A stretch of DNA of 64,000 nt from UBA10205 sp035289625 (lineage in GTDB: Archaea; Iainarchaeota; Iainarchaeia; Iainarchaeales; Iainarchaeaceae). The number at the start of each line of letters is the position of its first letter. Positions within the stretch are counted from its first letter, which is position 1. The notes beneath the pieces were generated by a model. It was not told where the DNA came from. It saw only the letters and a program-made list of their open reading frames with translations, and did not search any database. The translations under genes were made by a program, and so were the position numbers. Of the stretch, positions 8,547-18,079 are shown piece after piece. The stretch spans positions 13,443 through 77,442 of the forward strand of contig DATDWP010000009.1 in assembly GCA_035289625.1 (NCBI GenBank). The letters run 5' to 3'.

Positions 8547-9568
8547 TGCCCCTTAAAATTTCAGTTGTAGTTGTCAGCAGGGATCGGGCTGAGCTTCTTT
8601 CACGCTCAATAGATGCCCTCATAAACCAGGGCCTGAAGCCAACGGACTATGAAATAATAATAGTTGATGACGGCTCATCAAAAGATGATTTGCAAGGGCT
8701 TGTTGAAGGGAAAAAAAGTAAATTTGGGCAAATAAAATACGTGCGGCAAAACCCCTCAGGCCTTGCGGCAGGAAGAAACCTTGGCGCAAAAAACTCTTCC
8801 TCCCCAATAATCGCCTTTACGGACAACGATTGCATTGCCGATAAAAATTGGCTTGCAGGCATTTTGGAAAAATTTGAAAATGAAACTGTTATCGGGGTTG
8901 AAGGGAAAATAATCCCAGCCGAACCCGGAAAACCATCTACTGGGCGTAAATTATTTACAAATGCCCCGCAGAATTTGGGCGGGGGGAAATTTACCGGGGC
9001 AAACAGCGCTTATAGGAAGGAAATAATTGAAAAGGCCGGCTGGTATGATGAGAAAATGAATTTTTGGCGCGAAGATAGCGAATTTGCATTCCGCGCAATG
9101 GACTTTGGGGATATTGCATTTGCAGAAGACGCAATTATATATCACCCCTTGCGAAAGTATCCTCCACTATCAACTTTCAATTATTTATTTGCTTTACATA
9201 ATGAATGGGTTTGTCTTTTTAGGCATAATTCGAAATATTTTAATTATATTGGTTATTCTATTTTTCGAAATTTGTTTAAGTCATTATTAGCTAACGGTCC
9301 TTTTGTTTTACTTATTTTTCTGTTAAGTAATAATATTTCGTTATCTTTCCAGTTTCTTTTGGCTATAGCAATTATCCTGGGATTAGGTATATATTTATTA
9401 TATACAATTTCTTCAAAGGAATCGATCTTCAAGCTTGATAAAAATTTTACATTTCAGGAGATATATTTTCTATTTTTAACTTATATTAAACATTTAATTT
9501 ATTGGGAATTTTTAATTATAGGTTTTTTTCGAGCTATTTTTATCTACAATAGAGGGGCGAGAAGATGA
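8546..9568 (+). CDS. GT2 glycosyltransferase with AT-rich membrane tail
   Basis: 340 residues. The N-terminal GT-A domain shows ISVVVVSRDR, IIIVDDGSS, FTDNDCIADKNW and the late acidic motif REDSEF, as in family 2 inverting enzymes. The C-terminal 130 residues hold two or three membrane segments. From about 9165 to 9560 the DNA is far richer in A+T than the first half and the flanking genes, with TTT, TTA and ATT codons replacing the ctt/ctc/ttc habit seen elsewhere. This suggests a mosaic gene whose 3' part was exchanged. The next gene overlaps by 4 bases. Confidence 0.82.
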   Translation: MPLKISVVVVSRDRAELLSRSIDALINQGLKPTDYEIIIVDDGSSKDDLQGLVEGKKSKFGQIKYVRQNPSGLAAGRNLGAKNSSSPIIAFTDNDCIADKNWLAGILEKFENETVIGVEGKIIPAEPGKPSTGRKLFTNAPQNLGGGKFTGANSAYRKEIIEKAGWYDEKMNFWREDSEFAFRAMDFGDIAFAEDAIIYHPLRKYPPLSTFNYLFALHNEWVCLFRHNSKYFNYIGYSIFRNLFKSLLANGPFVLLIFLLSNNISLSFQFLLAIAIILGLGIYLLYTISSKESIFKLDKNFTFQEIYFLFLTYIKHLIYWEFLIIGFFRAIFIYNRGARR

Positions 9569-10572
9569 AACTCTTCCTATCCCACGCAGGACTTGGCGAA
9601 GTTAGAGGCGGAGTTGAAGTTTACGCGCAGCACCTCTCAAAAGTGTTTAAAAGCCTTGAAATAGTCGATTACCACTCGCACAAAAAAGAGCTCGGGGATA
9701 CATTAAACCCGCTTTTGCGCGAACCTGAAAGGGCCAAAAAGCTCGGCGAATTTGTCAAAAAAAACTACCCTGACGCGCGGATATTTTCCAATGGGATGTT
9801 CTGCTGGAACCTTGTAGGGAAAAATCAAATCAACATCTCCCACGGCACCTATGCTGCGTTTGCAGAGCGCGCAATAAGCCCTTTTAGCCTGGACTTCTAC
9901 AGGCTCCGGTACATTTATTCGCATTTTGAAAAAATTGCCGCCAAAAATGCCTCACTTGTTGTTGTAAATTCTTCTTCTACTTCCAAAAATGTAAAGACCT
10001 TCTTGGGGCCTGATTCCAAAATAATTTACCCCCCGGTTGATTTTGAAAACTTCAGGCCAATTGCATTTGAAAAAGCAAGGGACAAGCTTGGGTGGAAAGG
10101 GGTCAACGTGCTATTTATCGGACGAGCGGAGAGGGCAAAGGGGTTTGACCTGATAGAAAAAGCCGCCCTTAAAAATTCGAACATTAATTTCAAGTGCATA
10201 CTCTCAAGGCCCTATGAATGCAGAATAAAAAATATTGAAATAATCCCGCCGGTTGCGCACTCGAATTTGCCGACCTTTTATAGCGCATGCGACGTGGTTC
10301 TTTTCCCTTCCCGCTTTGAAGGGTTCGGGCTTGTGTTGCCAGAAGCCCTTGCCTGCAACAAAAAAATAGTGGCCCTGAATACGGGCATTGCCGGCGAAAT
10401 AAAAGACCCCAATATTTTCATATCAGAACCAACCTCTTGGGGTATTGAAAAAGCTCTAATGGAAGCGCTTTCAAAAGAACCTTACAATTCGCGCCCTGCC
10501 ATGCAAAAAATCTTCTCATTTGAAAGGTTTGCAAAAAAATGGAAAGAGGCCGATAAACTAATCGATCCGTGA
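9565..10572 (+). CDS. GT4-type glycosyltransferase
   Basis: 335 residues with classic family 4 features: MKLFLSHAGLGEVRGGVEVYAQ at the acceptor end, VNVLFIGRAERAKGFDLI opening the donor domain, and FPSRFEGFGLVLPEALA with a complete EX7E motif. It belongs to the rightward operon with the GT2 gene (ATGA overlap). The local composition returns to that of the rest of the locus. Donor and linkage unknown. Confidence 0.85.
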   Translation: MKLFLSHAGLGEVRGGVEVYAQHLSKVFKSLEIVDYHSHKKELGDTLNPLLREPERAKKLGEFVKKNYPDARIFSNGMFCWNLVGKNQINISHGTYAAFAERAISPFSLDFYRLRYIYSHFEKIAAKNASLVVVNSSSTSKNVKTFLGPDSKIIYPPVDFENFRPIAFEKARDKLGWKGVNVLFIGRAERAKGFDLIEKAALKNSNINFKCILSRPYECRIKNIEIIPPVAHSNLPTFYSACDVVLFPSRFEGFGLVLPEALACNKKIVALNTGIAGEIKDPNIFISEPTSWGIEKALMEALSKEPYNSRPAMQKIFSFERFAKKWKEADKLIDP

Positions 10573-10611
10573 ACCAAATGGAGTTTAAAAACAAGGGAGG
10601 TAATTTTGATA

Positions 10612-11055
10612 ATGCAAGATAGCAAAATAACAATTAGTGAAGACCCAAAAGACCTAAAATCCCTAAAAGGCCTCGCTGAAAGGTGCCTTGATAATTATGC
10701 TCTGGAAAATGGGAGGCTAAAAGAACGCACCGGCAAAGACGGGTTTACCGCACTATTCGCAATCCAAAACGGCAAAAAAGTGGGCTTTATAACAGGCTAT
10801 AGCGAAGAGAAGAAAATGCACATTTGGCTCTTTGGGGTACTTGCCCAAAAAAGGGGAAAGGGAATAGGAAAAAAGCTCCTTGAAGCGTTCCACAAACACG
10901 CCTCAGAAAAAGGTTATAGAGCAGTAACCACAATTACATTTAACAAATATGCGCAGAAGATAATCCTTTCATTAAAGAGCGGTTATAAAATTACTGAAGT
11001 AAAATACATTCCCGAAAAAAACGACAATGCAATATTTTTGGAAAAGGAACTGTGA
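10612..11055 (+). CDS. GNAT-family N-acetyltransferase
   Basis: 147 residues. The acetyl-CoA pyrophosphate-binding signature Q/R-x-x-G-x-G/A is visible as QKRGKGIGKKLLEAF, preceded by the strand IWLFGVL. A GGGAGG ribosome site at 10595-10600 serves ATG 10612 or, with tighter spacing, TTG 10606. It lies between a glycosyltransferase and the Gfo/Idh/MocA dehydrogenase, whose start region overlaps its stop. It may N-acetylate the amino sugar made by the DegT aminotransferase, but GNATs act on many amines, so this is only a contextual idea. Confidence 0.75.
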   Translation: MQDSKITISEDPKDLKSLKGLAERCLDNYALENGRLKERTGKDGFTALFAIQNGKKVGFITGYSEEKKMHIWLFGVLAQKRGKGIGKKLLEAFHKHASEKGYRAVTTITFNKYAQKIILSLKSGYKITEVKYIPEKNDNAIFLEKEL

Positions 11056-11060
11056 AGCGG

Positions 11061-12104
11061 ATGGAAAAAATTGGGGTGGGTTTAATTGGATGCGGGGCAA
11101 TATCCCCTCGGCACTTTGAAGCCCTAAAACAGCTCTCCGAATTTAAGTTAGTGGCAGTATCGGATATTGACCCCAAAGCCGCAAAAAAGGCAGGAGAAGA
11201 AAACGGAGTTGACTACTATACTGAAAATTCAAAACTCCTTGCAAGAAAAGATATACAATTAGTCAGCATCTGCACCCCCATTTCAACCCACACCGCGCTT
11301 GCAATAGATGCCCTAAAGAGCGGCAAGGACGTGCTAACAGAAAAACCGGTTGGAATTTCGCTAAAATCAATCGACAAATTAATAGAGGTCGGAAAAAAGA
11401 CCGGGAGGAAAATTTTTGTTGTACACCAGGTCAGGTACAATCCGAGCGTGTATGCCCTAAAGAATGCCATCGAGTCCGGGATGCTTGGGAAAATCCTTGC
11501 ATGCAATTTGGTTGTAAGGTGGTTTAGGCCGCAAGATTACTTTAAAGACAAATGGTACGGGACAAAAGAAATTGCAGGCGGCACAATTCTAAACCAGGGA
11601 ATTCACTACATTGACATTATGCAATGGCTTGTGGGGGAAGCGGATGAAGTAATCGGGTTTACTGGGCACTTGCGCTACCCGAAAGTTGAAGTTGAGGATT
11701 ACGCTTCGGCCATAATAAAATTCAAAAATGGCTGCATGGGCCAATTGGAAATAAATATTCTAACTTATGATAAGAACTTTGAGTGTTCCTTTACAGTAAT
11801 GGGCGAAAAAGGGACAATAAAACTTGGGGGAAAGGCACTGCAGACAATGGATTATTGGTGTGTTAGCGGGCACGAAAAGCCCGTGATTCCAAAAGGTTTG
11901 ACTCCAAATGTCTATGCAAAAGGCCTCTATGAGGGTTCTGTCCCAAACCATCTTGACGTTTATATGGATATACTTCGCGAATACCAAAACAATGGCGAGA
12001 TGGAAATGACTGCAGTTGAGGCGCGAAAATCAGTCGAGCTTGCACTTGCGGTGTATAAATCTGAATCGAATGGCAATATCCCAATCAAATTGCCGTTAAA
12101 ATAA
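11061..12104 (+). CDS. Gfo/Idh/MocA family NAD(P)-dependent sugar oxidoreductase
   Basis: 347 residues. The Rossmann loop is GVGLIGCGAISPRHFEAL, and the catalytic EKP motif is present as VLTEKPVGIS. The second half has the open-faced sheet domain with GGTILNQGIHYIDIMQW, containing the active-site His. The group includes WbpB-like UDP-sugar 3-dehydrogenases and inositol or glucose dehydrogenases. ATG 11061 is chosen over the upstream GTG. Together with the DegT aminotransferase and GNAT it could make a diacetamido-type sugar. It converges on the leftward GT2 gene with 5 bases between. Confidence 0.85.
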   Translation: MEKIGVGLIGCGAISPRHFEALKQLSEFKLVAVSDIDPKAAKKAGEENGVDYYTENSKLLARKDIQLVSICTPISTHTALAIDALKSGKDVLTEKPVGISLKSIDKLIEVGKKTGRKIFVVHQVRYNPSVYALKNAIESGMLGKILACNLVVRWFRPQDYFKDKWYGTKEIAGGTILNQGIHYIDIMQWLVGEADEVIGFTGHLRYPKVEVEDYASAIIKFKNGCMGQLEINILTYDKNFECSFTVMGEKGTIKLGGKALQTMDYWCVSGHEKPVIPKGLTPNVYAKGLYEGSVPNHLDVYMDILREYQNNGEMEMTAVEARKSVELALAVYKSESNGNIPIKLPLK

Positions 12105-12109
12105 CCGCC

Positions 12110-12889
12110 TCATTTTACCTGAGGGCTCCGTGCATCTTTTTTTTCCTCTTTTTTATGAAAAAAAAGGTCAAAAAGGCCTTTGAAATTATAGGCAAAGAAT
12201 TTTACAAGTGAAACAAGAATATTTTTCCTAAATCCTATCTGCGCGGGATAATTCCCAAAATAAGGGAGCACCGGAAAAGGATAGCCTCGCCAGTGCCTGC
12301 CTATTTCAACATCAACATCCCTTGGAGATCTTGGGAAAAAAACCATGTGGAAGCATATTGCCAGATCTTTAAGGGAATTTGTCGAGTACGTTTTCCAGGG
12401 CGCTTTGCGGTTTTCCTTAAGTGCCGGGCCTTCGAACGGGTATGTGCCAATAAATTCTATGTTTTTAGTTTTCCATATTTTCCCGCTAACCCTATCCCTT
12501 GCAACAAGCTGCGGGTCATTTACAAAATCCCTCACTGTCACCTCAACCCTTGAAATATTTGCAGGCAAACCGCCAAGCCCCCCAAGCAGCCCTGTAGGCT
12601 TTTTGATGTAGAATATTTCGTCCCCATCAACCACCATAAACCATTCGGTCTTTGTCGTTTTGACCATTTCATTTCTCAATTTTACCAAGCCAATCGGGTT
12701 TTGCGCGCCTTTTTCAAATAATTTTATTTTTTTTGAATTGATCCCCTTGACAATTTCCACTGTCCTATCTGTTGAACCGGTATCAAACACAATCACCTGT
12801 TTTGCAATAGGTAAAATTGATTCAATTGAGGCCTTGACAAAATTTTCCTCGTTTCTGACCATCATGTGGATGGTGATTCCGCTTTTCAT
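12110..12889 (-). CDS. GT2 glycosyltransferase
   Basis: 259 residues. Motifs are IHMMVRNEENFVKASI, VIVFDTGSTDRTVEIV and MVVDGDEIFY. The DTGSTD plus DGDE combination is typical of the WaaE/SunS-like branch of family 2. It is the last gene of a leftward eight-gene run that starts at 19952, and its ATG overlaps the stop of the GT4 gene upstream. Acceptor unknown. Confidence 0.82.
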   Translation of the reverse strand: MKSGITIHMMVRNEENFVKASIESILPIAKQVIVFDTGSTDRTVEIVKGINSKKIKLFEKGAQNPIGLVKLRNEMVKTTKTEWFMVVDGDEIFYIKKPTGLLGGLGGLPANISRVEVTVRDFVNDPQLVARDRVSGKIWKTKNIEFIGTYPFEGPALKENRKAPWKTYSTNSLKDLAICFHMVFFPRSPRDVDVEIGRHWRGYPFPVLPYFGNYPAQIGFRKNILVSLVKFFAYNFKGLFDLFFHKKEEKKDARSPQVK

Positions 12890-14016
12890 AAAACCACTTT
12901 TTGCATTTCTTCAAGCACTTTTTTGCAGCTCTTTTCCCGCGAATTTGCAATTGCAACTTTTATTATTTCTTCCCTTGAAAACTTCCTCTTGCCAGATCGC
13001 ATTTCCGAAAACATTTTATTAAATTCACCCCAGTTTGATGCCACAAACCCGATTTTGTTTTTTCCTACAAAATTTTTGAGCTCGGTGTTGCCCTTTGAGG
13101 CTTTAGCTGCAATCGGAAGTCCTGCTGCAATGTAGTCAAACACCTTTGCGCCAAGCACCTGCATTTCAAAATCAGGGTACGCAACAAGGCCGCAGTCGGC
13201 TGCAGAGAGGTACTTGTAGAGTTTTTCAAATTCGACATTGAAAATGAACTCGGACCTTTTTGTCAAATTGTTTTTCCCCAGTTCTTTTTGCATTTCAAAT
13301 AAAAGATTTTTCTGGATTTTTGTCCCTTCAAAGCTTAAAATAAAAATGACCCTTGCATTGTGTTTTTTGGCAAGTTCGGGGAAACTTTCCTTTACAAACC
13401 CGCCCAAATCCTTATCCCCGATCCCCCCGACATAAATAAATGTAAAATCCTCGCCCAAATTGAATTCCCTGCGTGCACTCCTTCTCTCTTTTAAATCAAA
13501 GCGCACTTTAGCGGTATCGCTCCCGTTCGGGGCAAGGAACACCTTTTCTTTTTGCAGTGAAAATTTTTGTACTGCATTATCCAGGTATGGTTTATTGAGA
13601 AAGACCACCCTGTCGGAAAATTTATGTGTAACGCTTTCCATGAGTTCGAATATTTTAAATTTCACTGAATTTGCCTTCTCAGGATCCATTTTTTTCATTA
13701 CATCGGTAAAAGGGTCCTTTGCATCAAGCAAAAACCTCGATCCGCAAGCTTTTGCCGCAAAAAGGGCAAAAAAATTGTGGGTGAGGGGAGGGGAAGTCCC
13801 GATTATTGCATCAAACTTATTTTGCAAAATCAAAGATCCCAGTTCCAATATCCCGGAATATCTTTTAACCGTAATAACTTCCACGGAACTTCTTTTTGGC
13901 GCAAAAACACTGACCTCATGGCCATGCCCTGCAAAATAATCCCTAAACGCATTAACCCTTACAACGCACGCCCCTTTTTCAGGTTCGGCATATGGGGTAA
14001 TTATCAATATTTTCAT
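12886..14016 (-). CDS. GT4-like glycosyltransferase
   Basis: 376 residues. The start MKILIITPYAEPEKGACVVRVNAF and the donor-domain opening FTFIYVGGIGDKDLGGFV fit GT-B family 4. The EX7E region is degenerate: AYPDFEMQVLGAKVFDYIAAGLPI. The conserved first half includes a membrane-facing segment around residues 80-95. ATGA overlaps join it to the flippase upstream and the GT2 gene downstream, so the three are made from one message. Confidence 0.75.
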   Translation of the reverse strand: MKILIITPYAEPEKGACVVRVNAFRDYFAGHGHEVSVFAPKRSSVEVITVKRYSGILELGSLILQNKFDAIIGTSPPLTHNFFALFAAKACGSRFLLDAKDPFTDVMKKMDPEKANSVKFKIFELMESVTHKFSDRVVFLNKPYLDNAVQKFSLQKEKVFLAPNGSDTAKVRFDLKERRSARREFNLGEDFTFIYVGGIGDKDLGGFVKESFPELAKKHNARVIFILSFEGTKIQKNLLFEMQKELGKNNLTKRSEFIFNVEFEKLYKYLSAADCGLVAYPDFEMQVLGAKVFDYIAAGLPIAAKASKGNTELKNFVGKNKIGFVASNWGEFNKMFSEMRSGKRKFSREEIIKVAIANSREKSCKKVLEEMQKVVL

Positions 14017-15362
14017 TTTTTGCCACCCAAAAAACCGATGGGATCGGCCAAAATTTTTTTCAACAAATCAAAATCATTCTTGTCCAAAACAAATAACTCA
14101 AATAATGAATATTTTGTATTTGTAATTCTTATCATTGCGTTCCTTTTGAGCAATAAATCGATTAGCGGGGTTATAAGATGGTTTAATGCTATTCCGATCA
14201 AACCAAAATAGAATGTGAGTGCAGACCCTATGATTAGAGTAGAGGCAAGGACAATAATTGAGAGGAATGTCAGCTCTTTTTGCGCCTTCAAATTATACAA
14301 AAATGGCTTTAGCGGAATGTTTAATATAAATATGAATACGGTCAGAAGCAAAACCCTCAAAACATTTGCATAAGGGACAAAATCCTGCCCAAGTATTGTG
14401 GCAATTGCAAATTCGCAAAAAACCATTAGAACTAAAATCCCCGGGATTGAGAGGTAGAGTATGTATTTTGTTGCGCGGAAAATAATTTTGCGTGAATCCT
14501 CAAGTTTTCCGAGCTTGCTTACCAATGGGTAAAATATTGTCTCCAGGGGCTCAAAAATCCTTATTGCAATCACCTGGATCTTGAGCAAGGCCGAATAAAT
14601 TCCAACTGCGCTCACCCCCAAAAAGAACCCAACAATCCAGAGGGAAATATTTGATTCAATATTTCTTAGCTGTGAAAAAAGCACGCTCCACTTCCCGTGC
14701 TTTGAGAGCATTTCAAAAATACTGTCCTTCGCGCTTCCAATACCGGAAAAGGCGGCCAATGGATGGGGGGTAGTTGTCCAAAAGGCACATAGTGTCAGTA
14801 ATTCGGATGCAAACATCGCAATCAGCATCCCTTCAACGCTTGGCAGAAAGTATACTGCGGCTGCAATAAACCCAATTTTTAAAACCGCCTCATAAAAGAG
14901 GAATTCTGAATATCTTTTGAAATTAGAGGTAATTTGGATCTCAGTCGAATAAATATTTTTCACGGCCCCCAATACTATAAGTGCCGACACCAGCCTTATT
15001 ATCAGCGTGATATCCTTTTGGAAATGATTTGCAATAATCTCTGCCCCCAGTATTGATACTATTACAATGATCAGCATCACTGCGCACTGCAAAAGCAGAT
15101 AACCGTTGAATAGTTTCACTGCGGTGCCTTTTTTCCCTTCATTTAAATCCTTTGCGGCATCAGAAACCACCAATTTTCCCAAACCAAGGTCAAGGAAGAT
15201 TGTTGCTATTGCAAGAATGCTAAGTGAGAGGGAAAGCAGGCCAAACCCGTACGCGCCAAGCACATTTATCATTATCAAAAAAGCAAAAAAATTCAGAACA
15301 GAGGTTGCAATATTGCTCCCTGAAATCATGGTGGCATCCCTAAATATTTCCCTCAAGCTCAA
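14013..15362 (-). CDS. Polysaccharide flippase (Wzx/RfbX-like)
   Basis: About 449 residues with 12 or more hydrophobic segments. The opening IFRDATMISGSNIATSVLNFFAF resembles MOP-superfamily O-antigen flippases, as does the internal GIYSALLKIQVIAI. It should move a lipid-linked oligosaccharide across the membrane. I place the start at TTG 15362: it overlaps the upstream stop (TTGA) and has a GGGGG ribosome site about 6 bases before it. An in-frame TTG at 15413 would give a charged 17-residue extension inside the neighbour gene. This is the only clear glycan flippase of the window; the MATE protein at 22595 is another type. Confidence 0.82.
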   Translation of the reverse strand: MSLREIFRDATMISGSNIATSVLNFFAFLIMINVLGAYGFGLLSLSLSILAIATIFLDLGLGKLVVSDAAKDLNEGKKGTAVKLFNGYLLLQCAVMLIIVIVSILGAEIIANHFQKDITLIIRLVSALIVLGAVKNIYSTEIQITSNFKRYSEFLFYEAVLKIGFIAAAVYFLPSVEGMLIAMFASELLTLCAFWTTTPHPLAAFSGIGSAKDSIFEMLSKHGKWSVLFSQLRNIESNISLWIVGFFLGVSAVGIYSALLKIQVIAIRIFEPLETIFYPLVSKLGKLEDSRKIIFRATKYILYLSIPGILVLMVFCEFAIATILGQDFVPYANVLRVLLLTVFIFILNIPLKPFLYNLKAQKELTFLSIIVLASTLIIGSALTFYFGLIGIALNHLITPLIDLLLKRNAMIRITNTKYSLFELFVLDKNDFDLLKKILADPIGFLGGKK

Positions 15363-16450
15363 TTTCTTCCCCCGCTGTAAATTTTTTCCAACATTTTGAA
15401 CTTTTCCCCCCAAGAAAAATCCTTTGAACGGAGCTGGGCATTTTTTGACAGGGATTTTTTTTGGGAAGAGTTCATATCAAGTGCGCTTTTTATATTTCCG
15501 GCAGCTATTTTGGGTTTTTCAAAGTCACAAAAAAGGCCGTTCACCCCTTCAGTTATTATATTTGCAAACCCCTCATTTCTTCGAACTATTGGAATGCACC
15601 CACATGCCATTGCCTCGACTAAAGAAATCCCAAACCCTTCGTATTCTGATGCGGAAACAAAATATTCAGACGATGAATAAAGCGCCCCAAGCTCATCTCG
15701 GAGCGGGTTTTGGGCAAATTTTACAAAACCCCCAATGCCTAGCTCCTTTGCTTTTCTTTTATAAAAATCAAGCAGGTTTCCCCAGTCAGTCCCTGCAATT
15801 ATCAGGGTAAAATCTTTTTCTTCAAGCTGCGCAAATGCTTCCAGGAGTTTTTCAACCCTTTTATTTTTTGCAAACCTCCCGACAAATAAAAAAGAATTTT
15901 TTAATTTTTTCCCCTGCTTGAAGGCGGAAATTTCCACGCCGTTCTCAATGAGCACAACATTATTTGAAATTTTCCTGAACAGTTCATAATCATTATTACT
16001 AACAGCAATAACTTTGCTTGCGTGTGGCAAAATGAGCTTTTGGATCCAAAAAAAATATAGGTTCTTTATAAATCCTATATTTTTTGTGTGGAATATCCCG
16101 CCGTGAGTGGAAACCACCACATTTTTTTTGTGAAAGGGCTTTGTGAGAATTAAAAGGTCCGAAAAAAACCCTATCCCATGAACGTGCAAAATGTCAGCAT
16201 CAAAAATCCGTCCCAAAACTCCTGGGGCGATTTTGTAGTATTTCAAATCAAGAAAAGGGATCCTTCTCACAAAAATATTACCCAGTTTTTGGGTAGGCAA
16301 AAGCGGCTTAGATGAGTATGCGCACCTATCTAGGCATATCACTTCAATTTTGTGCTTTTTTGACGAAAAATATGTGCATATGTCCTCAACTACCCGCTCA
16401 ACCCCTCCAATACAGGGGGAGAAATGGTTTGAAATTTGCACTATGTTCAT
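15359..16450 (-). CDS. GT4-type glycosyltransferase
   Basis: About 363 residues. Features are NIVQISNHFSPCIGGVERVVE, ADILHVHGIGFFSDLL, NSFLFVGRFAKNKRVEKLLE and SASEYEGFGISLVEAMACG, which gives a complete EX7E pair. The start ATG 16450 overlaps the stop of the upstream GT2 gene (ATGA); a longer reading frame to 16543 would run into that gene and is not needed. It is a retaining enzyme of the leftward glycan operon; substrate unknown. Confidence 0.87.
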   Translation of the reverse strand: MNIVQISNHFSPCIGGVERVVEDICTYFSSKKHKIEVICLDRCAYSSKPLLPTQKLGNIFVRRIPFLDLKYYKIAPGVLGRIFDADILHVHGIGFFSDLLILTKPFHKKNVVVSTHGGIFHTKNIGFIKNLYFFWIQKLILPHASKVIAVSNNDYELFRKISNNVVLIENGVEISAFKQGKKLKNSFLFVGRFAKNKRVEKLLEAFAQLEEKDFTLIIAGTDWGNLLDFYKRKAKELGIGGFVKFAQNPLRDELGALYSSSEYFVSASEYEGFGISLVEAMACGCIPIVRRNEGFANIITEGVNGLFCDFEKPKIAAGNIKSALDMNSSQKKSLSKNAQLRSKDFSWGEKFKMLEKIYSGGRN

Positions 16451-17436
16451 TTGAGCACCTTGCGTATATACCCTGCAATTAGCCCTAATGAAAATACAGT
16501 TGTCCGCAGCGGCACTGCAAGAAGTGAAAAAATCCCTGCCCAAAAATCCCGTTGAATGGCAAAGAGGGTGAATTTTAGGCCGCTTGCAAACCCGATGATT
16601 GTAAAACCGGTTGAAATTGCAAGTGCGACAAATCCATAAAACTCATATCTGAAATAAATAAGTGCGAGTGAGAGGAAGAAAAAAATTGTCCCTGCATAGG
16701 ATGAAATTATCTGCAGCTTTATTTCAAATGTGGTGTAAGAGTCCTTTACAATCTTGTCCTTGTGCTTTGAATAGAGGTCCACACGGTAGAACGCCCGGTA
16801 GTATTTTGTTTTGAGGTATTTTTCCAACGTATCAGGATGGGTGTGCAGAACAATTGCATTTGGGTTAAATACAAGTTTTTTTCCTTTTTTTGAAATTTTA
16901 TAGCTAAGTTCAGGGTCCTCTCCTGATGCTTTTGGGAATGATTCATCAAAACCACCCGCTTCAAAAAAATCCTCTTTTCTATAAGCAGCAGAGTAGCTTC
17001 CGATCCAATCTAGCTGATCTGCCTTTTTCATAAGTTCATATCGCTCCTCTATTTCAATTTGGGAAAACCTTGCAAGGAGTGATTTTTGTTCTGTTTTATA
17101 AGCCCCCTGCACCCCGACTACTTTTGGGTCTTTGAATGGAGAGAGCATTTCTGAAAGCCAGTTTTTTTGCGCAATGCAATCAGAATCCGTAAATACAAAT
17201 ATTTTGCACTTAGCTTTTCTGGCTCCTGCATTTCTTGCCTTTGCCGGGCCTGAATTTGATTGCAAAATCACTTTTGCCCCGCTACTTTTTGCAATTTTTG
17301 CCGTCTCATCAGTTGAACCATCGTCAACTACAATTATTTCATAATCCCCGTCAAAAATTTGGTTTTGCAAAGCCTCTATACAACCCTTGATTGTTTTTTG
17401 GCTATTGTATGCAGGTATTATTATGCTAGCGTCCAT
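16447..17436 (-). CDS. GT2 glycosyltransferase with C-terminal membrane segments
   Basis: 329 residues. The GT-A domain shows DASIIIPAYNSQKTI, IIVVDDGSTDETAKIA, FTDSDCIAQKNW and GEDPELSYK. Two to three hydrophobic helices follow (residues about 235-320), which suggests an enzyme working on a lipid-linked acceptor at the inner face. It abuts the methyltransferase upstream with no gap and overlaps the GT4 gene downstream by 4 bases. Confidence 0.87.
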   Translation of the reverse strand: MDASIIIPAYNSQKTIKGCIEALQNQIFDGDYEIIVVDDGSTDETAKIAKSSGAKVILQSNSGPAKARNAGARKAKCKIFVFTDSDCIAQKNWLSEMLSPFKDPKVVGVQGAYKTEQKSLLARFSQIEIEERYELMKKADQLDWIGSYSAAYRKEDFFEAGGFDESFPKASGEDPELSYKISKKGKKLVFNPNAIVLHTHPDTLEKYLKTKYYRAFYRVDLYSKHKDKIVKDSYTTFEIKLQIISSYAGTIFFFLSLALIYFRYEFYGFVALAISTGFTIIGFASGLKFTLFAIQRDFWAGIFSLLAVPLRTTVFSLGLIAGYIRKVLK

Positions 17437-18054
17437 TCAGTTCACTTTTATAGCCTTGAAAACCATTTCCTCTTGTAGTGATGCTGGCAAGAAGTTGTGC
17501 AATAAATTCCTGAAAAAAAAGCTCCATTTGTTTTTGCTTCCATAGCAGTTCTCCTCGCTATAGCGCATGCCAATATACTCCTGTACTTCAAACCCGTTCT
17601 TTTCCAAAAGCTCTTTTAGTTCTTTATAATTCAGAAGGCTTATGTGGATCGGTGTTTCATATGAGTGCGTGATCCTGTTTACGAGGCTATCTTTATTTGG
17701 GGTTGTAATAATTATCACTCCGCCCTTTTTTAGCACCCTATTTGTCTGTGCGAGAAATTTTGCAGGGCTTTGCACATGCTCTATTAATTCTCCCGCAAAT
17801 ACCGAATCAAAAAAATTGGGCTTGAAGGGGATTTTTTGGGCGCTTGCCTTCTTGTAGTGCGCAGAGTCCTTTTTAGTTTCAATATCGACCCCGTAAATAT
17901 TTTTTTGGCCAAATTTTTCCAAAAATTTTTGGTGGATCCCGCCAACGCTATACCCGACATCGAGTATTTTTCCACTCAAATTCTGCAGTGCAAATTCTAC
18001 CCTGTCCATTCCAAAACCCGCTTTAAAATCAGCATAAATAATGCCTTTTGGCAT
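17437..18054 (-). CDS. SAM-dependent methyltransferase
   Basis: 205 residues of the Methyltransf_11 type. The glycine loop is somewhat altered (KILDVGYSVGGIHQKF), with YGVDIETKKD as the acidic strand and DSVFAGELIEHVQSPAKF plus KKGGVIIITTPN as later motifs. It ends exactly where the GT2 gene begins. It probably methylates a sugar or a lipid-linked intermediate. Confidence is high for the fold and low for the substrate. Confidence 0.8.
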   Translation of the reverse strand: MPKGIIYADFKAGFGMDRVEFALQNLSGKILDVGYSVGGIHQKFLEKFGQKNIYGVDIETKKDSAHYKKASAQKIPFKPNFFDSVFAGELIEHVQSPAKFLAQTNRVLKKGGVIIITTPNKDSLVNRITHSYETPIHISLLNYKELKELLEKNGFEVQEYIGMRYSEENCYGSKNKWSFFFRNLLHNFLPASLQEEMVFKAIKVN

Positions 18055-18079
18055 TTAAATATTGGTTTTGGTACAGGCC

